A stretch of 64,000 nt of DNA, from NCBI RefSeq assembly GCF_017873175.1, contig NZ_JAGGJW010000005.1, forward strand, positions 186,001 through 250,000, given 5' to 3'. Source of the stretch: Neorhizobium petrolearium. Its GTDB lineage: Bacteria > Pseudomonadota > Alphaproteobacteria > Rhizobiales > Rhizobiaceae. The position numbers and the translations under genes are program-made. The notes under the pieces are model-generated. The model saw nothing but the letters and a program-made list of their open reading frames with translations, made no database searches and was not told the origin of the DNA. Shown piece after piece: positions 24,450 through 32,805 of this stretch. Numbering within the stretch: the stretch's first letter is position 1; each line of letters starts with the position of its first letter.

Positions 24450-25309
24450 TGACCACTGCCCTTCATGCGGGCGAAAAGCGGCGCAAGCCCGATTTCATTC
24501 TGCCTGCCGACAGTTGCGATGCCCATTGCCACGTCTTCGGTCCGGGCGCCGTTTTCCCTTATGCACCGGACCGCCGCTATACGCCTGACGATGCACCCAG
24601 GGAGGCACTGGCCGCCGTTCATGACCGGCTCGGCATCGATCGCGCCGTGATCGTGCAGGCGAGCTGCCATGGGACCGACAACCGCGCCATGCTCGACGCG
24701 ATCGCCTGGCGTCCGGACCGCTATCGCGGCGTCGCCATCGTCGACGACACATTCGACGACAGGGCCTACCAGGCGCTCGATGACGGCGGCGTGCGTGGCG
24801 TGCGCTTCAATTTCGTCCGTCATCTCGGCGGGGCGCCGGACATGGACGCCTTCAACCGCGTGATCGACCGGATCAAGGGCCGCGGCTGGCATGTCGTTCT
24901 GCATCTCGACGGCGCTGATATCGTCCCGCTTTCCGACATGATCCGCCGCCTGCCGCTTCCCTTCGTCATCGACCACATGGGCCGTGTCGATACCGCACTC
25001 GGCACGGAGCAGCCGGCCTTCCAGGCGCTTCTCGAACTCGTCCGGCGGGAAAATTGCTGGATCAAGGTCTGCGGCTCGGAGCGCATCTCGCGGTTCCCGT
25101 TCGATGCAGCGATGCCGTTCGCTCGGGCGCTTGTGGAATTGAGCCCCGAACGAACCTTGTGGGGCACGGATTTCCCGCATCCCAATCTCAAGGAGCCGGT
25201 GGACGAGGCCGATCTCGTGGACCTGGTTCCGCGCCTTGCAGTCCGTGCGGAGGATCGGCAGCGACTGCTCGTCGACAATCCCGCGCGTCTTTACGGTTTC
25301 GTGGCCTGA
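24449..25309 (+). CDS. Amidohydrolase, 2-pyrone-4,6-dicarboxylate lactonase-like
   Basis: The 286-residue TIM-barrel hydrolase starts with CDAHCHVFGPG-type metal-binding residues (the text reads SCDAHCHVFGPGAVFPY) and has YTPDDAPREAL. It ends with LWGTDFPHPN, which supplies the terminal Asp. This is the COG3618 group that includes 2-pyrone-4,6-dicarboxylate lactonase (LigI) of lignin-aromatic degradation and lactonases acting on sugar acids. The start overlaps the TetR stop by one base. The next gene is a Bug-type binding protein 26 bases downstream. A ring-opening hydrolase together with an organic-acid uptake protein and a maleylacetate-reductase-like enzyme hints at an aromatic or furan-derived acid, but the substrate is inference only. 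Confidence 0.85.
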   Translation: MTTALHAGEKRRKPDFILPADSCDAHCHVFGPGAVFPYAPDRRYTPDDAPREALAAVHDRLGIDRAVIVQASCHGTDNRAMLDAIAWRPDRYRGVAIVDDTFDDRAYQALDDGGVRGVRFNFVRHLGGAPDMDAFNRVIDRIKGRGWHVVLHLDGADIVPLSDMIRRLPLPFVIDHMGRVDTALGTEQPAFQALLELVRRENCWIKVCGSERISRFPFDAAMPFARALVELSPERTLWGTDFPHPNLKEPVDEADLVDLVPRLAVRAEDRQRLLVDNPARLYGFVA

Positions 25310-25335
25310 ACGGTCTCAAAAAAGAGGAGGAGAGA

Positions 25336-26355
25336 ATGTCATTCGATGTTGCACAGAAACCGCCGGGGCTGTTTCGGCGGGCCGGCAAATTCATGAAATG
25401 GCTAGCGCCCGCGCTCGCCCTGGCGATCGTCGCGCCGGCTGCCGCCGCAGCGCAGGAGGATTACCCCTCGCGGGATATCACCCTTGTGCTGCCGTTCGGT
25501 CCTGGCGGGATTGCCGACATCACGTCGCGCGTGGTGGCAGATGCGCTCGGCAAGAAGCTTGGCAGGCAGATCGTCATCATGAACCAGCCGGGCGCCGGCG
25601 GAGCCACCGCTGCGCAGGCCGCACTTAACGCCGAAGCCGACGGATACACGCTTGCCCTGCTTTCGAACGGGACGGCTATCAGTGTGCCGCTCTTCAAGAA
25701 CCTGCAGTTCGATCCGGTCAAGGATTTCGTCCCGATATCAAGCCTTGCCTATTTCGACTTCGTGTTCGTCACCAAGGCTGGCGGCAAATATAAGACACTC
25801 AAGGATGTGCTGGACGCGGCGAAGGCCGATCCGGGGGCACTGAATGTCGGCACGATCAATGTCGGCAGCAGCCAGAATCTCGCCGCCGAACTCTTCAAGT
25901 CGACCTCGGGGATCGATTTCACCATCGTTCCCTACAAGGCGACGCCCGATCTTCTCGTTGCCCTGCTTGGCGACGAACTCGACGTAATCGTAGACAGCCA
26001 GACTGCGCTGAAGGCGGCCCTCACCCAGGGACAGGCGACCGCTATCGCCTCCTCCGGCCCGACGCGCTCAATGTTGCTGCCCGACGTACCTACCGCACAG
26101 GAGCAGGGCGTCGCCGGTTTCGACGTGACGTCATGGAACGGTATCTTCGCACCAACCGGCACGCCGGCGGAGGTGGTGAAGAAACTTAATGCCGCACTCG
26201 TCGAGGTGCTCGCCGATACGGCGATCCAGAAGCGATTTGCGGATCTCGGTGTCGAAGCTCGTTCAAGCACTCCGGAGGAGATTGGCAAGCGGCTTTCGGA
26301 CGACATAAGGAAATGGTCGGACGTGATCGAAAAGGCTGGAATTCCGAAGCAATGA
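25336..26355 (+). CDS. Bug-family (tripartite tricarboxylate transporter) periplasmic binding protein
   Basis: The start at 25336 sits directly after a GAGGAGGAG ribosome site; longer upstream frames overlap the amidohydrolase and are rejected. The 339-residue protein has a signal peptide (about 1-38), then YPSRDITLVLPFGPGG (the Bug ligand-loop signature) and QPGAGGATAAQAAL. Bug proteins bind carboxylates, aromatic acids or amides in the periplasm. The usual TctA/TctB membrane partners are not in the window, so this one is orphan and either uses partners elsewhere or serves a sensing role. It is followed by a strong hairpin. Confidence 0.9.
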   Translation: MSFDVAQKPPGLFRRAGKFMKWLAPALALAIVAPAAAAAQEDYPSRDITLVLPFGPGGIADITSRVVADALGKKLGRQIVIMNQPGAGGATAAQAALNAEADGYTLALLSNGTAISVPLFKNLQFDPVKDFVPISSLAYFDFVFVTKAGGKYKTLKDVLDAAKADPGALNVGTINVGSSQNLAAELFKSTSGIDFTIVPYKATPDLLVALLGDELDVIVDSQTALKAALTQGQATAIASSGPTRSMLLPDVPTAQEQGVAGFDVTSWNGIFAPTGTPAEVVKKLNAALVEVLADTAIQKRFADLGVEARSSTPEEIGKRLSDDIRKWSDVIEKAGIPKQ

Positions 26356-26361
26356 ACAAAA

Positions 26362-26391
26362 GAGGGAGGGATGGCGCCCCATCCCTCCCTC
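26362..26391 (+). terminator. Terminator hairpin after the TetR operon
   Basis: GAGGGAGGGATGG (26362..26374) and CCATCCCTCCCTC (26379..26391) form a perfect 13-bp stem with a four-base loop, seven bases after the binding-protein stop. No T-run follows, but the stem is very stable and also lies at the end of the convergent liv operon. Confidence 0.65.
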
Positions 26392-26481
26392 CGTATCATC
26401 CCTGCGGGAAGGACATTGCGTCCCGACGCCCCTCACCCTGTCGGTGCGAAGACGGTGAGGCCAAATCTGTAGCAAGTCGCG

Positions 26482-27201
26482 TCAGTGCCGCGCGCCTTTC
26501 TCCACTCCAAGATGCTGGCCAAGGATCGCCTCGTCGGCAAGAAGCTCCGCGCTGCTCCCCTGATAAACCACCGCGCCGCGGTCAAGGATCACGGCATCAT
26601 CGGTCAACGGCAGGACTTTCCGCGCCTTCTGCTCGATGATGATCGCCGACATGCCCTCACCCTCGACGATCCGGCGGATTGCCGCAAGCAATTCGTCGAC
26701 GATGATCGGCGCGAGACCTTCGGTCGGCTCGTCAAGCAACAGCAGCTTGGGGTTCACCATCAGCGCGCGTCCGACCGCCAGCATCTGTTGTTCGCCGCCT
26801 GAGAGTTGATTGCCGAGATTCTTCCGCCGCTCCTGAAGGCGCGGAAACATGCCATAGACGCGTTCCAGGTTCCAGACGCCCGGCCGCGCGATAGCGGTGA
26901 GGTTCTCCTCGACGGTCAGCGATTTGAAGATGTTGCGCTCCTGCGGCACCCAGCCGATACCCGCCGCCGCGCGACGGTCGGCCCTCAGCCTGGTGATATC
27001 GCGGCCCATCAGATGGATCGAACCGGCGTGGTAGGTTGTCACACCGGCCAGGGTATTCACGAAGGTCGTCTTGCCCGTGCCGTTGCGGCCAAGCAGAGCC
27101 AGCGTCCGGCCTTCCTGGATCGTCAGGCTGATACCGGACAATACGCTCGCCTCGCCGTAGCCTGCCACCAGCTTTTCGGTGACCAGAACCGGGGTATTCA
27201 T
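26482..27201 (-). CDS. livF: Branched-chain amino acid-type ABC transporter ATPase
   Basis: A 239-residue ATPase of the LivF subgroup: Walker A LLGRNGTGKTT, signature LSGGEQQML, and Walker B LLLLDEPTEGLAP. LivF works with LivG as a heterodimer driving import across the inner membrane. The gene overlaps livG by four bases and ends the livHMGF operon. LivHMGF-type transporters also carry aromatic acids, urea and amides, and the binding proteins upstream decide the ligand; leucine-type specificity is not shown. Confidence 0.93.
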   Translation of the reverse strand: MNTPVLVTEKLVAGYGEASVLSGISLTIQEGRTLALLGRNGTGKTTFVNTLAGVTTYHAGSIHLMGRDITRLRADRRAAAGIGWVPQERNIFKSLTVEENLTAIARPGVWNLERVYGMFPRLQERRKNLGNQLSGGEQQMLAVGRALMVNPKLLLLDEPTEGLAPIIVDELLAAIRRIVEGEGMSAIIIEQKARKVLPLTDDAVILDRGAVVYQGSSAELLADEAILGQHLGVEKGARH

Positions 27202-27947
27202 GCATTTTCTCCGAGATAGACGGCCTTGACGCGCGGATCGGCGGAAATCTCGGCAACCGTGCCTTCGGTAAAGAGCGCGCCGGCCACAAGAACCGAGATC
27301 CGATTTGCAAACGAAAAGACCAGATCCATGTCGTGCTCAATCAACAGCACAGTTACATCCGCAGGCAGGTCCGAGACGATCGACAGCACTTCGTGCCGCT
27401 CGTCTTCTGGTACGCCGGCGGCCGGCTCATCGAGCAAAAGCACGCGAGGCTTGGACGCAAAGGCGAGTGCGATCTCCAACAAACGCTGTTTGCCGTAAGG
27501 CAGGATGACGGTGCGCTCGGCCATTACCGAAGCAAGCCCAAAGCGGGCAAGAAGGGTTGCAGCTTCGTCGACGACCTTCCCATAGCCGGCAATCGACCGC
27601 CACAGATTGTGGCCAACACCTTCTCGTTCGGCAATCGCCAGCGCCACGGTTTCGAGTGGCGTGAATTCGCTGAAGAGCTGATTGATCTGAAAGGTGCGGG
27701 TAAGCCCGCGCTTGACGCGCCGGAAGGACGCCATCGAGGTGATGTCCTCCCCTTCCAGGAAGACCTGGCCTTCCGAAGGAGGCAAAACGCCGGTGAGAAG
27801 GTTGATCAGCGTCGTTTTGCCCGCGCCATTCGGGCCGATCAGCGCATGGCGGGCGCCGCGCTCCACTTTCAGGCTCACGTCATTGGTGGCAAGGAAGGCG
27901 CCGAAATAGCGCTTCAGGTTCCTGGTTTCAAGAACGATGTCACTCAT
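27198..27947 (-). CDS. livG: Branched-chain amino acid-type ABC transporter ATPase
   Basis: A 249-residue ATPase of the LivG subgroup with Walker A LIGPNGAGKTT, Walker B VLLLDEPAAGV and the H-loop LIEHDMDLVF. The usual signature LSGGQ is replaced by LPYGKQRLLEIA, as is normal for LivG proteins. It pairs with LivF. The gene overlaps livM and livF by four bases each, so translation is coupled through the operon. Confidence 0.93.
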   Translation of the reverse strand: MSDIVLETRNLKRYFGAFLATNDVSLKVERGARHALIGPNGAGKTTLINLLTGVLPPSEGQVFLEGEDITSMASFRRVKRGLTRTFQINQLFSEFTPLETVALAIAEREGVGHNLWRSIAGYGKVVDEAATLLARFGLASVMAERTVILPYGKQRLLEIALAFASKPRVLLLDEPAAGVPEDERHEVLSIVSDLPADVTVLLIEHDMDLVFSFANRISVLVAGALFTEGTVAEISADPRVKAVYLGENA

Positions 27948-28984
27948 CGGCCCTCCTCCTTCGACTTCGAGAAGCGTTCCGGCAGATATTCGATCCAGCG
28001 CGCCAACCGGTCACGGCCGATCAACACGAGCACGACCAGAATCAGGCCGATATAGAACATCCAGTATTGCGGCGTGACGACCGAGAGCCAGTCCTTCACC
28101 AGCGTGAAGAGCACGGCCCCGAAAATGCCGCCGTAGAGATAGCCCGTACCCCCGATGACGAGCACGAGAAGCACGTCGGCCGACCGGTGAAAAGCAAGCA
28201 CGTCCGGCGAGACGAAACTCGTCGTCTGGGCGAGCAGGGCGCCCGCCATACCGGCGAAGACAGCGGCAATCGTATAGGCTGTAACGATGCGTTTGCGCGC
28301 TGGTACTGCGATCATGGCGGCTCGCATCGGGTTGCCCTTGATCGCCTTCAGCGACAGGCCGAAAGGCGAAAAGGCGATGCGGCGCATGATCATCGTTCCG
28401 ATGAAGAGCACGGCAAGGCAATAAAGATAGCCGGTCTTGCCGAAAAGATCGAACTCGAAGAGTCCGAGGACCGGATTGAGCGAGAAACCGCTCAGCCCGT
28501 CGGCACCGCCAGTGAGCCAGGCCATCTGGTTGGCCAGTTCCGCCATCATCAAGCCGATGCCGAGCGTGGTCATCAGGCGGGTCAGGTCCGAACCGCGCAG
28601 GATGAGGAAGCTGGTCAACAGGCCCAGCACACCGGACAGAATGCCGGCCACGATCAGCCCGATCACCGGCTCGGCGATAAAATGCAGGGCCAGCAGGCCG
28701 GCGATATAGGCGCCGAATCCGAAGAAGGCAGTGTGACCGAGCGAGACGATCCCTGCAAACCCGAGTACCAGGTCGAGCGAGACGGCAAACAATGCCAGAA
28801 TGGCGATCTCGGTGAGGATCAGCATCTTCGATGGCAACACGAAATAAGCTGCGATCGCGGCAAGCCAGATGACGATCTCGTAGAAACGAACGCGGCTTCT
28901 GCGCTTCATCAGCCTGGTCGCGCGGCTTTCGGCGTCGGCGGTCGGGTTTGCCGTCACTGTGGTTTCCTGTTGAACAGCGCTCAT
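27944..28984 (-). CDS. livM: Branched-chain amino acid-type ABC transporter permease
   Basis: The 346-residue protein has about ten membrane helices and the LivM-type segment LGFAGIVSLGHTAFFGFGAYIAGLL (read in two parts, near residues 75-100). The N-terminal 35 residues are hydrophilic and the C-terminus ends in a charged tail. It forms the membrane channel with LivH. Four-base overlaps join it to livH and livG. Confidence 0.93.
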   Translation of the reverse strand: MSAVQQETTVTANPTADAESRATRLMKRRSRVRFYEIVIWLAAIAAYFVLPSKMLILTEIAILALFAVSLDLVLGFAGIVSLGHTAFFGFGAYIAGLLALHFIAEPVIGLIVAGILSGVLGLLTSFLILRGSDLTRLMTTLGIGLMMAELANQMAWLTGGADGLSGFSLNPVLGLFEFDLFGKTGYLYCLAVLFIGTMIMRRIAFSPFGLSLKAIKGNPMRAAMIAVPARKRIVTAYTIAAVFAGMAGALLAQTTSFVSPDVLAFHRSADVLLVLVIGGTGYLYGGIFGAVLFTLVKDWLSVVTPQYWMFYIGLILVVLVLIGRDRLARWIEYLPERFSKSKEEGR

Positions 28985-29838
28985 CGGCCACCCCTTGCGA
29001 ACAGTCCGTTCGGGCGCACGATTAGCATGACGATCATCAGCGCATAGATGACGAAGGGGCCGATGGCGGGGACATAATATTTACCCGCGACATCGGCGAT
29101 ACCGAGCAGCAGGGCGGCGAGGAACGGGCCGGAAACAGTCGAAGTGCCGCCCACGGATACCACGATCAGGAAGTAGATCATGAACTTCAGCGGGAAGTTC
29201 GGATCAAGCCCGAGGATTTCCGCGCCCATCGCCCCGCCGAGGCCGGCAAGCCCCGAACCGAAGGCGAATGTCAGCGCGAAGACGAGCGGCACATTGATGC
29301 CGAGCCCCATCGCCACACGCCGGTCATCGACCGCGGCGCGCAGCCGGCTGCCGAAGCGGGTTTTCGACAGGATGAACTGCAGCGCGACCGCAAGCAGGGC
29401 GCAGACGACGATGGTGAAGAGCCGGTAACGGCCGACACCCACACCGAAGACATCCATCCGACCCGAAAGTTCCGGGGGCAGATTAATGAGCTGCTGCTGA
29501 CCGCCCATGAAATAGTCCGTCGCGGCGATTGCCATAAAGACGATGCCGATCGAGAAGAGAACCTGGTCGAGGTGCGGCGCCTGGTATAGCCACTGATAGA
29601 GCGTGCGCTCCAAGACGAGGCCGATCAGCGCCGAGACGAGGAAGGCCGCCGGCAGACACCAGTAAAAGGAAATGCCGTAGCGGTTCATCATGATGACGGT
29701 CACATAGCCGCCGGCCATGGCGAAAGCGCCATGCGCCAGGTTGATGAAGTTCATGAGGCCAAGCGTCACCGTCAGCCCGCAGGCGAGAATGAACAGCAAC
29801 ATGCCGTAAGCTACGCCGTCAAACAGAATGGTCAGCAT
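28981..29838 (-). CDS. livH: Branched-chain amino acid-type ABC transporter permease
   Basis: The 285-residue membrane protein has the LivH features MNFINLAHGAFAMAGGYV (about residues 29-46) and a C-terminal PNGLFARGG tail. It pairs with LivM. A hairpin at 29970..30005 lies between it and the upstream binding-protein gene, suggesting that part of the transcription stops before the membrane genes so that more binding protein than permease is made. Confidence 0.93.
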   Translation of the reverse strand: MLTILFDGVAYGMLLFILACGLTVTLGLMNFINLAHGAFAMAGGYVTVIMMNRYGISFYWCLPAAFLVSALIGLVLERTLYQWLYQAPHLDQVLFSIGIVFMAIAATDYFMGGQQQLINLPPELSGRMDVFGVGVGRYRLFTIVVCALLAVALQFILSKTRFGSRLRAAVDDRRVAMGLGINVPLVFALTFAFGSGLAGLGGAMGAEILGLDPNFPLKFMIYFLIVVSVGGTSTVSGPFLAALLLGIADVAGKYYVPAIGPFVIYALMIVMLIVRPNGLFARGGR

Positions 29839-29969
29839 GCGAAATCTTCTCTAGAGGGCCCTGATTTCCCGGTTACTGCACCCATGATGCCTCCCCGCAT
29901 TGTCGCCGGGAAACCGAGGCGGCTCAAGCCCCGAGTTTCTTGTGACTAAGGGGGCGCTGCCAGATAACT

Positions 29970-30005
29970 CCTCACCCGGCTGCCGGCTTGCTAGGCGGGG
30001 TAAGG
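29970..30005 (-). terminator. Attenuator-type hairpin between binding protein and livH
   Basis: CCTCACCCGGC (29970..29980) can pair with GCGGGGTAAGG (29995..30005), with a G-U pair and one mismatch, just 13 bases after the end of the binding-protein gene. Such a hairpin usually reduces read-through into the permease genes. Confidence 0.5.
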
Positions 30006-30017
30006 GGTATCCAGTCT

Positions 30018-31196
30018 TTACTTGGCTTCGGCTTTTTCCGGATCCTTGAGCGCCTCGAACGTCTGGAATTCGACGTTCTGCAGCTCGCCGTTCACTTCCT
30101 TGACCTCGCGCATATAGATGTTCTGGATGATGTCGCGGGTCTCGGGATCGATGGAGACGGGGCCGCGCGGGCTCGTCCAGGAAAGCCCCTTGACGGCCTC
30201 CATGAAGGCCGGCCCGCTCGCATCGCCCTTGGTCTTTTCAAGCGCGGCATAGATCAGCGCCATGCCATCATAGCCGCCAACCGACATGAAGTTCGGGCGC
30301 ATGTTATCGTTGGCCTTCTTGAAAGCCTCGACATAGGCCTTGTTTTCCGGGCTGTCGTGCGCGGTCGCGTAGAAATGACCGGTGATAGTGCCAATCGACG
30401 GTTTGCCCATGCTGTTGAGGATGTCGTCATCGGTGACGTCACCGGTGGCGATCAGCTTGATACCGGCATCGGCAAGCCCGCGTTCGGAGAACTGCTTCAT
30501 GAACAGCGAACCGACGCCCGACGGAAGGAAAACGAAGACCGCATCCGGCTTGGCGTCGCGCACCCGCTGCAGGAAAGGTGCAAAGTCGGGGTTCTGCAAT
30601 GGAACGCGCACGGCCTCGGTGACCTCGCCGCCCTTGGCCTTGAACTCCTTGGTGAACCATTTTTCGGCATCTATGCCCGGGCCGTAGTCAGACACGAGCG
30701 TTACGACGTTCTTGATACCATTCTGGGCAGCCCAGGTGCCAACCGGAAGCGAATATTGCGGTAGCGTACCGGAGGTGCGGGTTATGAACGGCGAGGCTTT
30801 GGTGATCGATGCCGTGCCGGCAGCCATCACGATCGCCGGAACCTTTGCCTGGGTCGCAACCGGCGCGACCGACATGGCAAGAGGAGTGAGACCGAAGCCC
30901 GCGAGAACCTTGGCGCCGTCGTTGACCACCAGTTCCTGCGCAATACGGCGGGTCTGATCGGCAACACCTGCGTCGTCACGGATGATGAGCTCGATCTTCT
31001 TGCCGGCGACGGTGTCGCCATGGGTTTGGATGAAGGTCTTGGCACCGGCCGAGACCTGGCGTCCGGTGGAAGCAAACGGTCCGGTCATCGGCAGGATAAG
31101 GCCAACTTTCACAACTTCCTGCGCGGCCACCGGAAATGCGGCAAGGCAGCCAAGCGCCGCGCCTGCGGCAGCCACCAATGTTCTTCTCTTCAGCAT
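30018..31196 (-). CDS. Branched-chain amino acid-type ABC binding protein 1
   Basis: The ATG at 31196 follows GAGGAGGAG, which decides the start; the frame runs 25 codons further without a good site. The 392-residue protein has a signal peptide (about 1-25) and the periplasmic binding type I fold of the Leu/Ile/Val class (IGLILPMTGPFASTG-like start, VVNDGAKVLAGFGLTPLAMSVAP). It is a close paralogue of the protein encoded at 32806..33975, and both end with similar Glu/Lys tails. It stands directly upstream of livHMGF, so it is the dedicated binding protein. A TGTATACA palindrome lies 107 bases upstream. Ligand unknown. Confidence 0.92.
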   Translation of the reverse strand: MLKRRTLVAAAGAALGCLAAFPVAAQEVVKVGLILPMTGPFASTGRQVSAGAKTFIQTHGDTVAGKKIELIIRDDAGVADQTRRIAQELVVNDGAKVLAGFGLTPLAMSVAPVATQAKVPAIVMAAGTASITKASPFITRTSGTLPQYSLPVGTWAAQNGIKNVVTLVSDYGPGIDAEKWFTKEFKAKGGEVTEAVRVPLQNPDFAPFLQRVRDAKPDAVFVFLPSGVGSLFMKQFSERGLADAGIKLIATGDVTDDDILNSMGKPSIGTITGHFYATAHDSPENKAYVEAFKKANDNMRPNFMSVGGYDGMALIYAALEKTKGDASGPAFMEAVKGLSWTSPRGPVSIDPETRDIIQNIYMREVKEVNGELQNVEFQTFEALKDPEKAEAK

Positions 31197-31302
31197 GAGT
31201 CTCCTCCTCAGGGTGCGGATTATGTCTATCGGCCTCTTGCCAGCCAGCCGATTTTTCAACCGAAGCGGCAAATCCTCACGATCTGGCGCCTATATCGATG
31301 AA

Positions 31303-31310
31303 TGTATACA
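31303..31310. promoter_or_regulatory. TGTATACA palindrome upstream of binding protein 1
   Basis: ATGTATACAT is a perfect 10-bp palindrome 107 bases upstream of the binding-protein 1 start. The same core occurs twice upstream of the paralogous binding protein 2. It may be an operator for a regulator of this transporter; the regulator is unknown. Confidence 0.35.
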
Positions 31311-31481
31311 TAGTCGTCAACCGGCTACGGTATTTTGATGCCCCATTATTTTCGCTTTCGGTTCCGCCTGTGGCGTAAGCTTCAAGCTGCAATCTCTCCC
31401 GGGGCTTGTTCCAGCTCCCACTATTAAACCGGACGCGGGCCAGATGTTTATCAGATCGTCTGCCGTTCTCATAAGTTCTCG

Positions 31482-32720
31482 TTATAGCGGCCGATCGGGC
31501 CGTGTCGGCAGAAGTTCCAGAAACGTCTGCTGTGCGGCAGTCGGCAGCCAGTCCTTGCGAAGCGTCACCCCGATCGGTCTCGACGTGTAGCTCAGATCGA
31601 AAGGCAAGGCGCGCATCAACCCGCGAGCTATTTCCGCTTCCGCCTGAAGCCTGGACGTGCACCCAAGATGCTCGCTCGTGTCCAAGAGTTCGCGCATGAG
31701 GATGAGCGAACCGGATTCGACGATGCTTTTGGGCGACCCGCTGGCTGCGTTGGCGAATATGCCATCGAAGTAGCGGCGGATTGGCGTACCGCTCTGGCCG
31801 ACAACCCAGGGGTAGGCGGCAAGCTCCTCGACCATGATTTCCGACTTTCCGGCCAAGGGGTGATCGTTGCCCGCAACCAGAACGACGGTGTCGTAGAACA
31901 GGACCCTCTGCTCGACGTCCCCGATAGGTGCAGGCTCCCGTAGTGCGCCGAGCAGGAAATCGATCTCGCCCCGGCGCAAAGCTCCGAGCAGGTCAGGATA
32001 AGGACCTTCCTGAATGTGGATGGGAAGGTTTGGGCGGAATTTTCGGAAGCTCGCGATCGCTTTCGGCAACACATAGGATTTCGCAAGAGGCGTGGCACCG
32101 ATGACGATCTGGCCGGCTTCAGCCGTCGTGAGCTCTGCCATGTCGGCATCTGCCTGTTCGAGTTCAAGGAAGGCGAGCTTTGCTGCCTGGGCGAGCACCT
32201 GCGCCGGGCGGGTCGCGACAATCCCATAGGACGCGCGTTCGAAGAGAGGCCGCGCTGCTTCCTGTTCGAGCTGGCTGACCGCGCGGTATACGGCGGGCTG
32301 GCTCAAGCCAAGCCGCCGCGCGGCGAGCGTGAAGTTCTCGGTTTCCCGGACGGCGATCAGAGATTTCAGCTGTGCCGTCGTAGCCGTCACCTTGAGCCTT
32401 GGCGAGAGCTCGGAAAGGGACGGGTCGAGATAACCGAAGGCGCGCCTGATGCGCCGCGCCAGCATTTCCCCGCCGGTATTGGCAAAGACGCGTTGCGGCG
32501 TGCGGGAGAAGAGCGGCATGCCCGCCGTTTTCTCGATTTTCGACAGCGCCTGCGTGACGGCGGGCTGCGATACGAAGCACAATTCCGCTGCCTTGGTAAC
32601 CGAGCCGGTATCAACGACCGCAAGAAACGCCCTCAGGTGCCGCAGGCTATGCTGCAATATGGTGGATGCGGAAGCGGGCGACGGGGAAGAACTCATGATC
32701 CCGTCATTAACACATCTCAT
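31482..32720 (-). CDS. LysR-family regulator with two N-terminal HTH domains
   Basis: The 412-residue protein is about 100 residues longer than a normal LysR regulator because it carries two LysR winged helix-turn-helix units in tandem. HTH1 covers about residues 26-85 (LRHLRAFLAVVDTGSVTKAA, then SQPAVTQALSKIE) and HTH2 about 117-176 (LKSLIAVRETENFTLAARRL, then SQPAVYRAVSQLE). A normal effector-binding domain follows from about residue 190. Alternative starts are 32720 and 32696, neither with a strong ribosome site; both keep HTH1. It lies between the two paralogous binding-protein genes and probably controls them and the liv operon. Ligand unknown. Confidence 0.9.
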   Translation of the reverse strand: MRCVNDGIMSSSPSPASASTILQHSLRHLRAFLAVVDTGSVTKAAELCFVSQPAVTQALSKIEKTAGMPLFSRTPQRVFANTGGEMLARRIRRAFGYLDPSLSELSPRLKVTATTAQLKSLIAVRETENFTLAARRLGLSQPAVYRAVSQLEQEAARPLFERASYGIVATRPAQVLAQAAKLAFLELEQADADMAELTTAEAGQIVIGATPLAKSYVLPKAIASFRKFRPNLPIHIQEGPYPDLLGALRRGEIDFLLGALREPAPIGDVEQRVLFYDTVVLVAGNDHPLAGKSEIMVEELAAYPWVVGQSGTPIRRYFDGIFANAASGSPKSIVESGSLILMRELLDTSEHLGCTSRLQAEAEIARGLMRALPFDLSYTSRPIGVTLRKDWLPTAAQQTFLELLPTRPDRPL

Positions 32721-32753
32721 GATGGAATCGGGAACCGTTTAAAGCCGAGACAA

Positions 32754-32779
32754 GGATGGCGGGCCAAAGCCCGCCATCC
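32754..32779 (-). terminator. Terminator hairpin after binding protein 2
   Basis: GGATGGCGGGC (32754..32764) and GCCCGCCATCC (32769..32779) form a perfect 11-bp stem with the loop caaa. On the minus strand it lies between the end of binding protein 2 and the LysR start, so the LysR gene must have its own promoter in the short remaining gap. Confidence 0.7.
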
Positions 32780-32805
32780 GCATATGCAACGATCCTGCCC
32801 GCCGA

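Noticed and set aside
26431..26460. CCTCACC...GGTGAGG inverted repeat as terminator of the liv operon
   Set aside because: Only a 7-bp stem with a 16-base loop and no T-run; may be chance or a degenerate repeat, so not listed as a feature.
28067..29047. 326-codon plus-strand frame opposite livM
   Set aside because: Antisense to the permease gene; Glu/Asp/Gln/His-rich composition is the mirror of hydrophobic codons.
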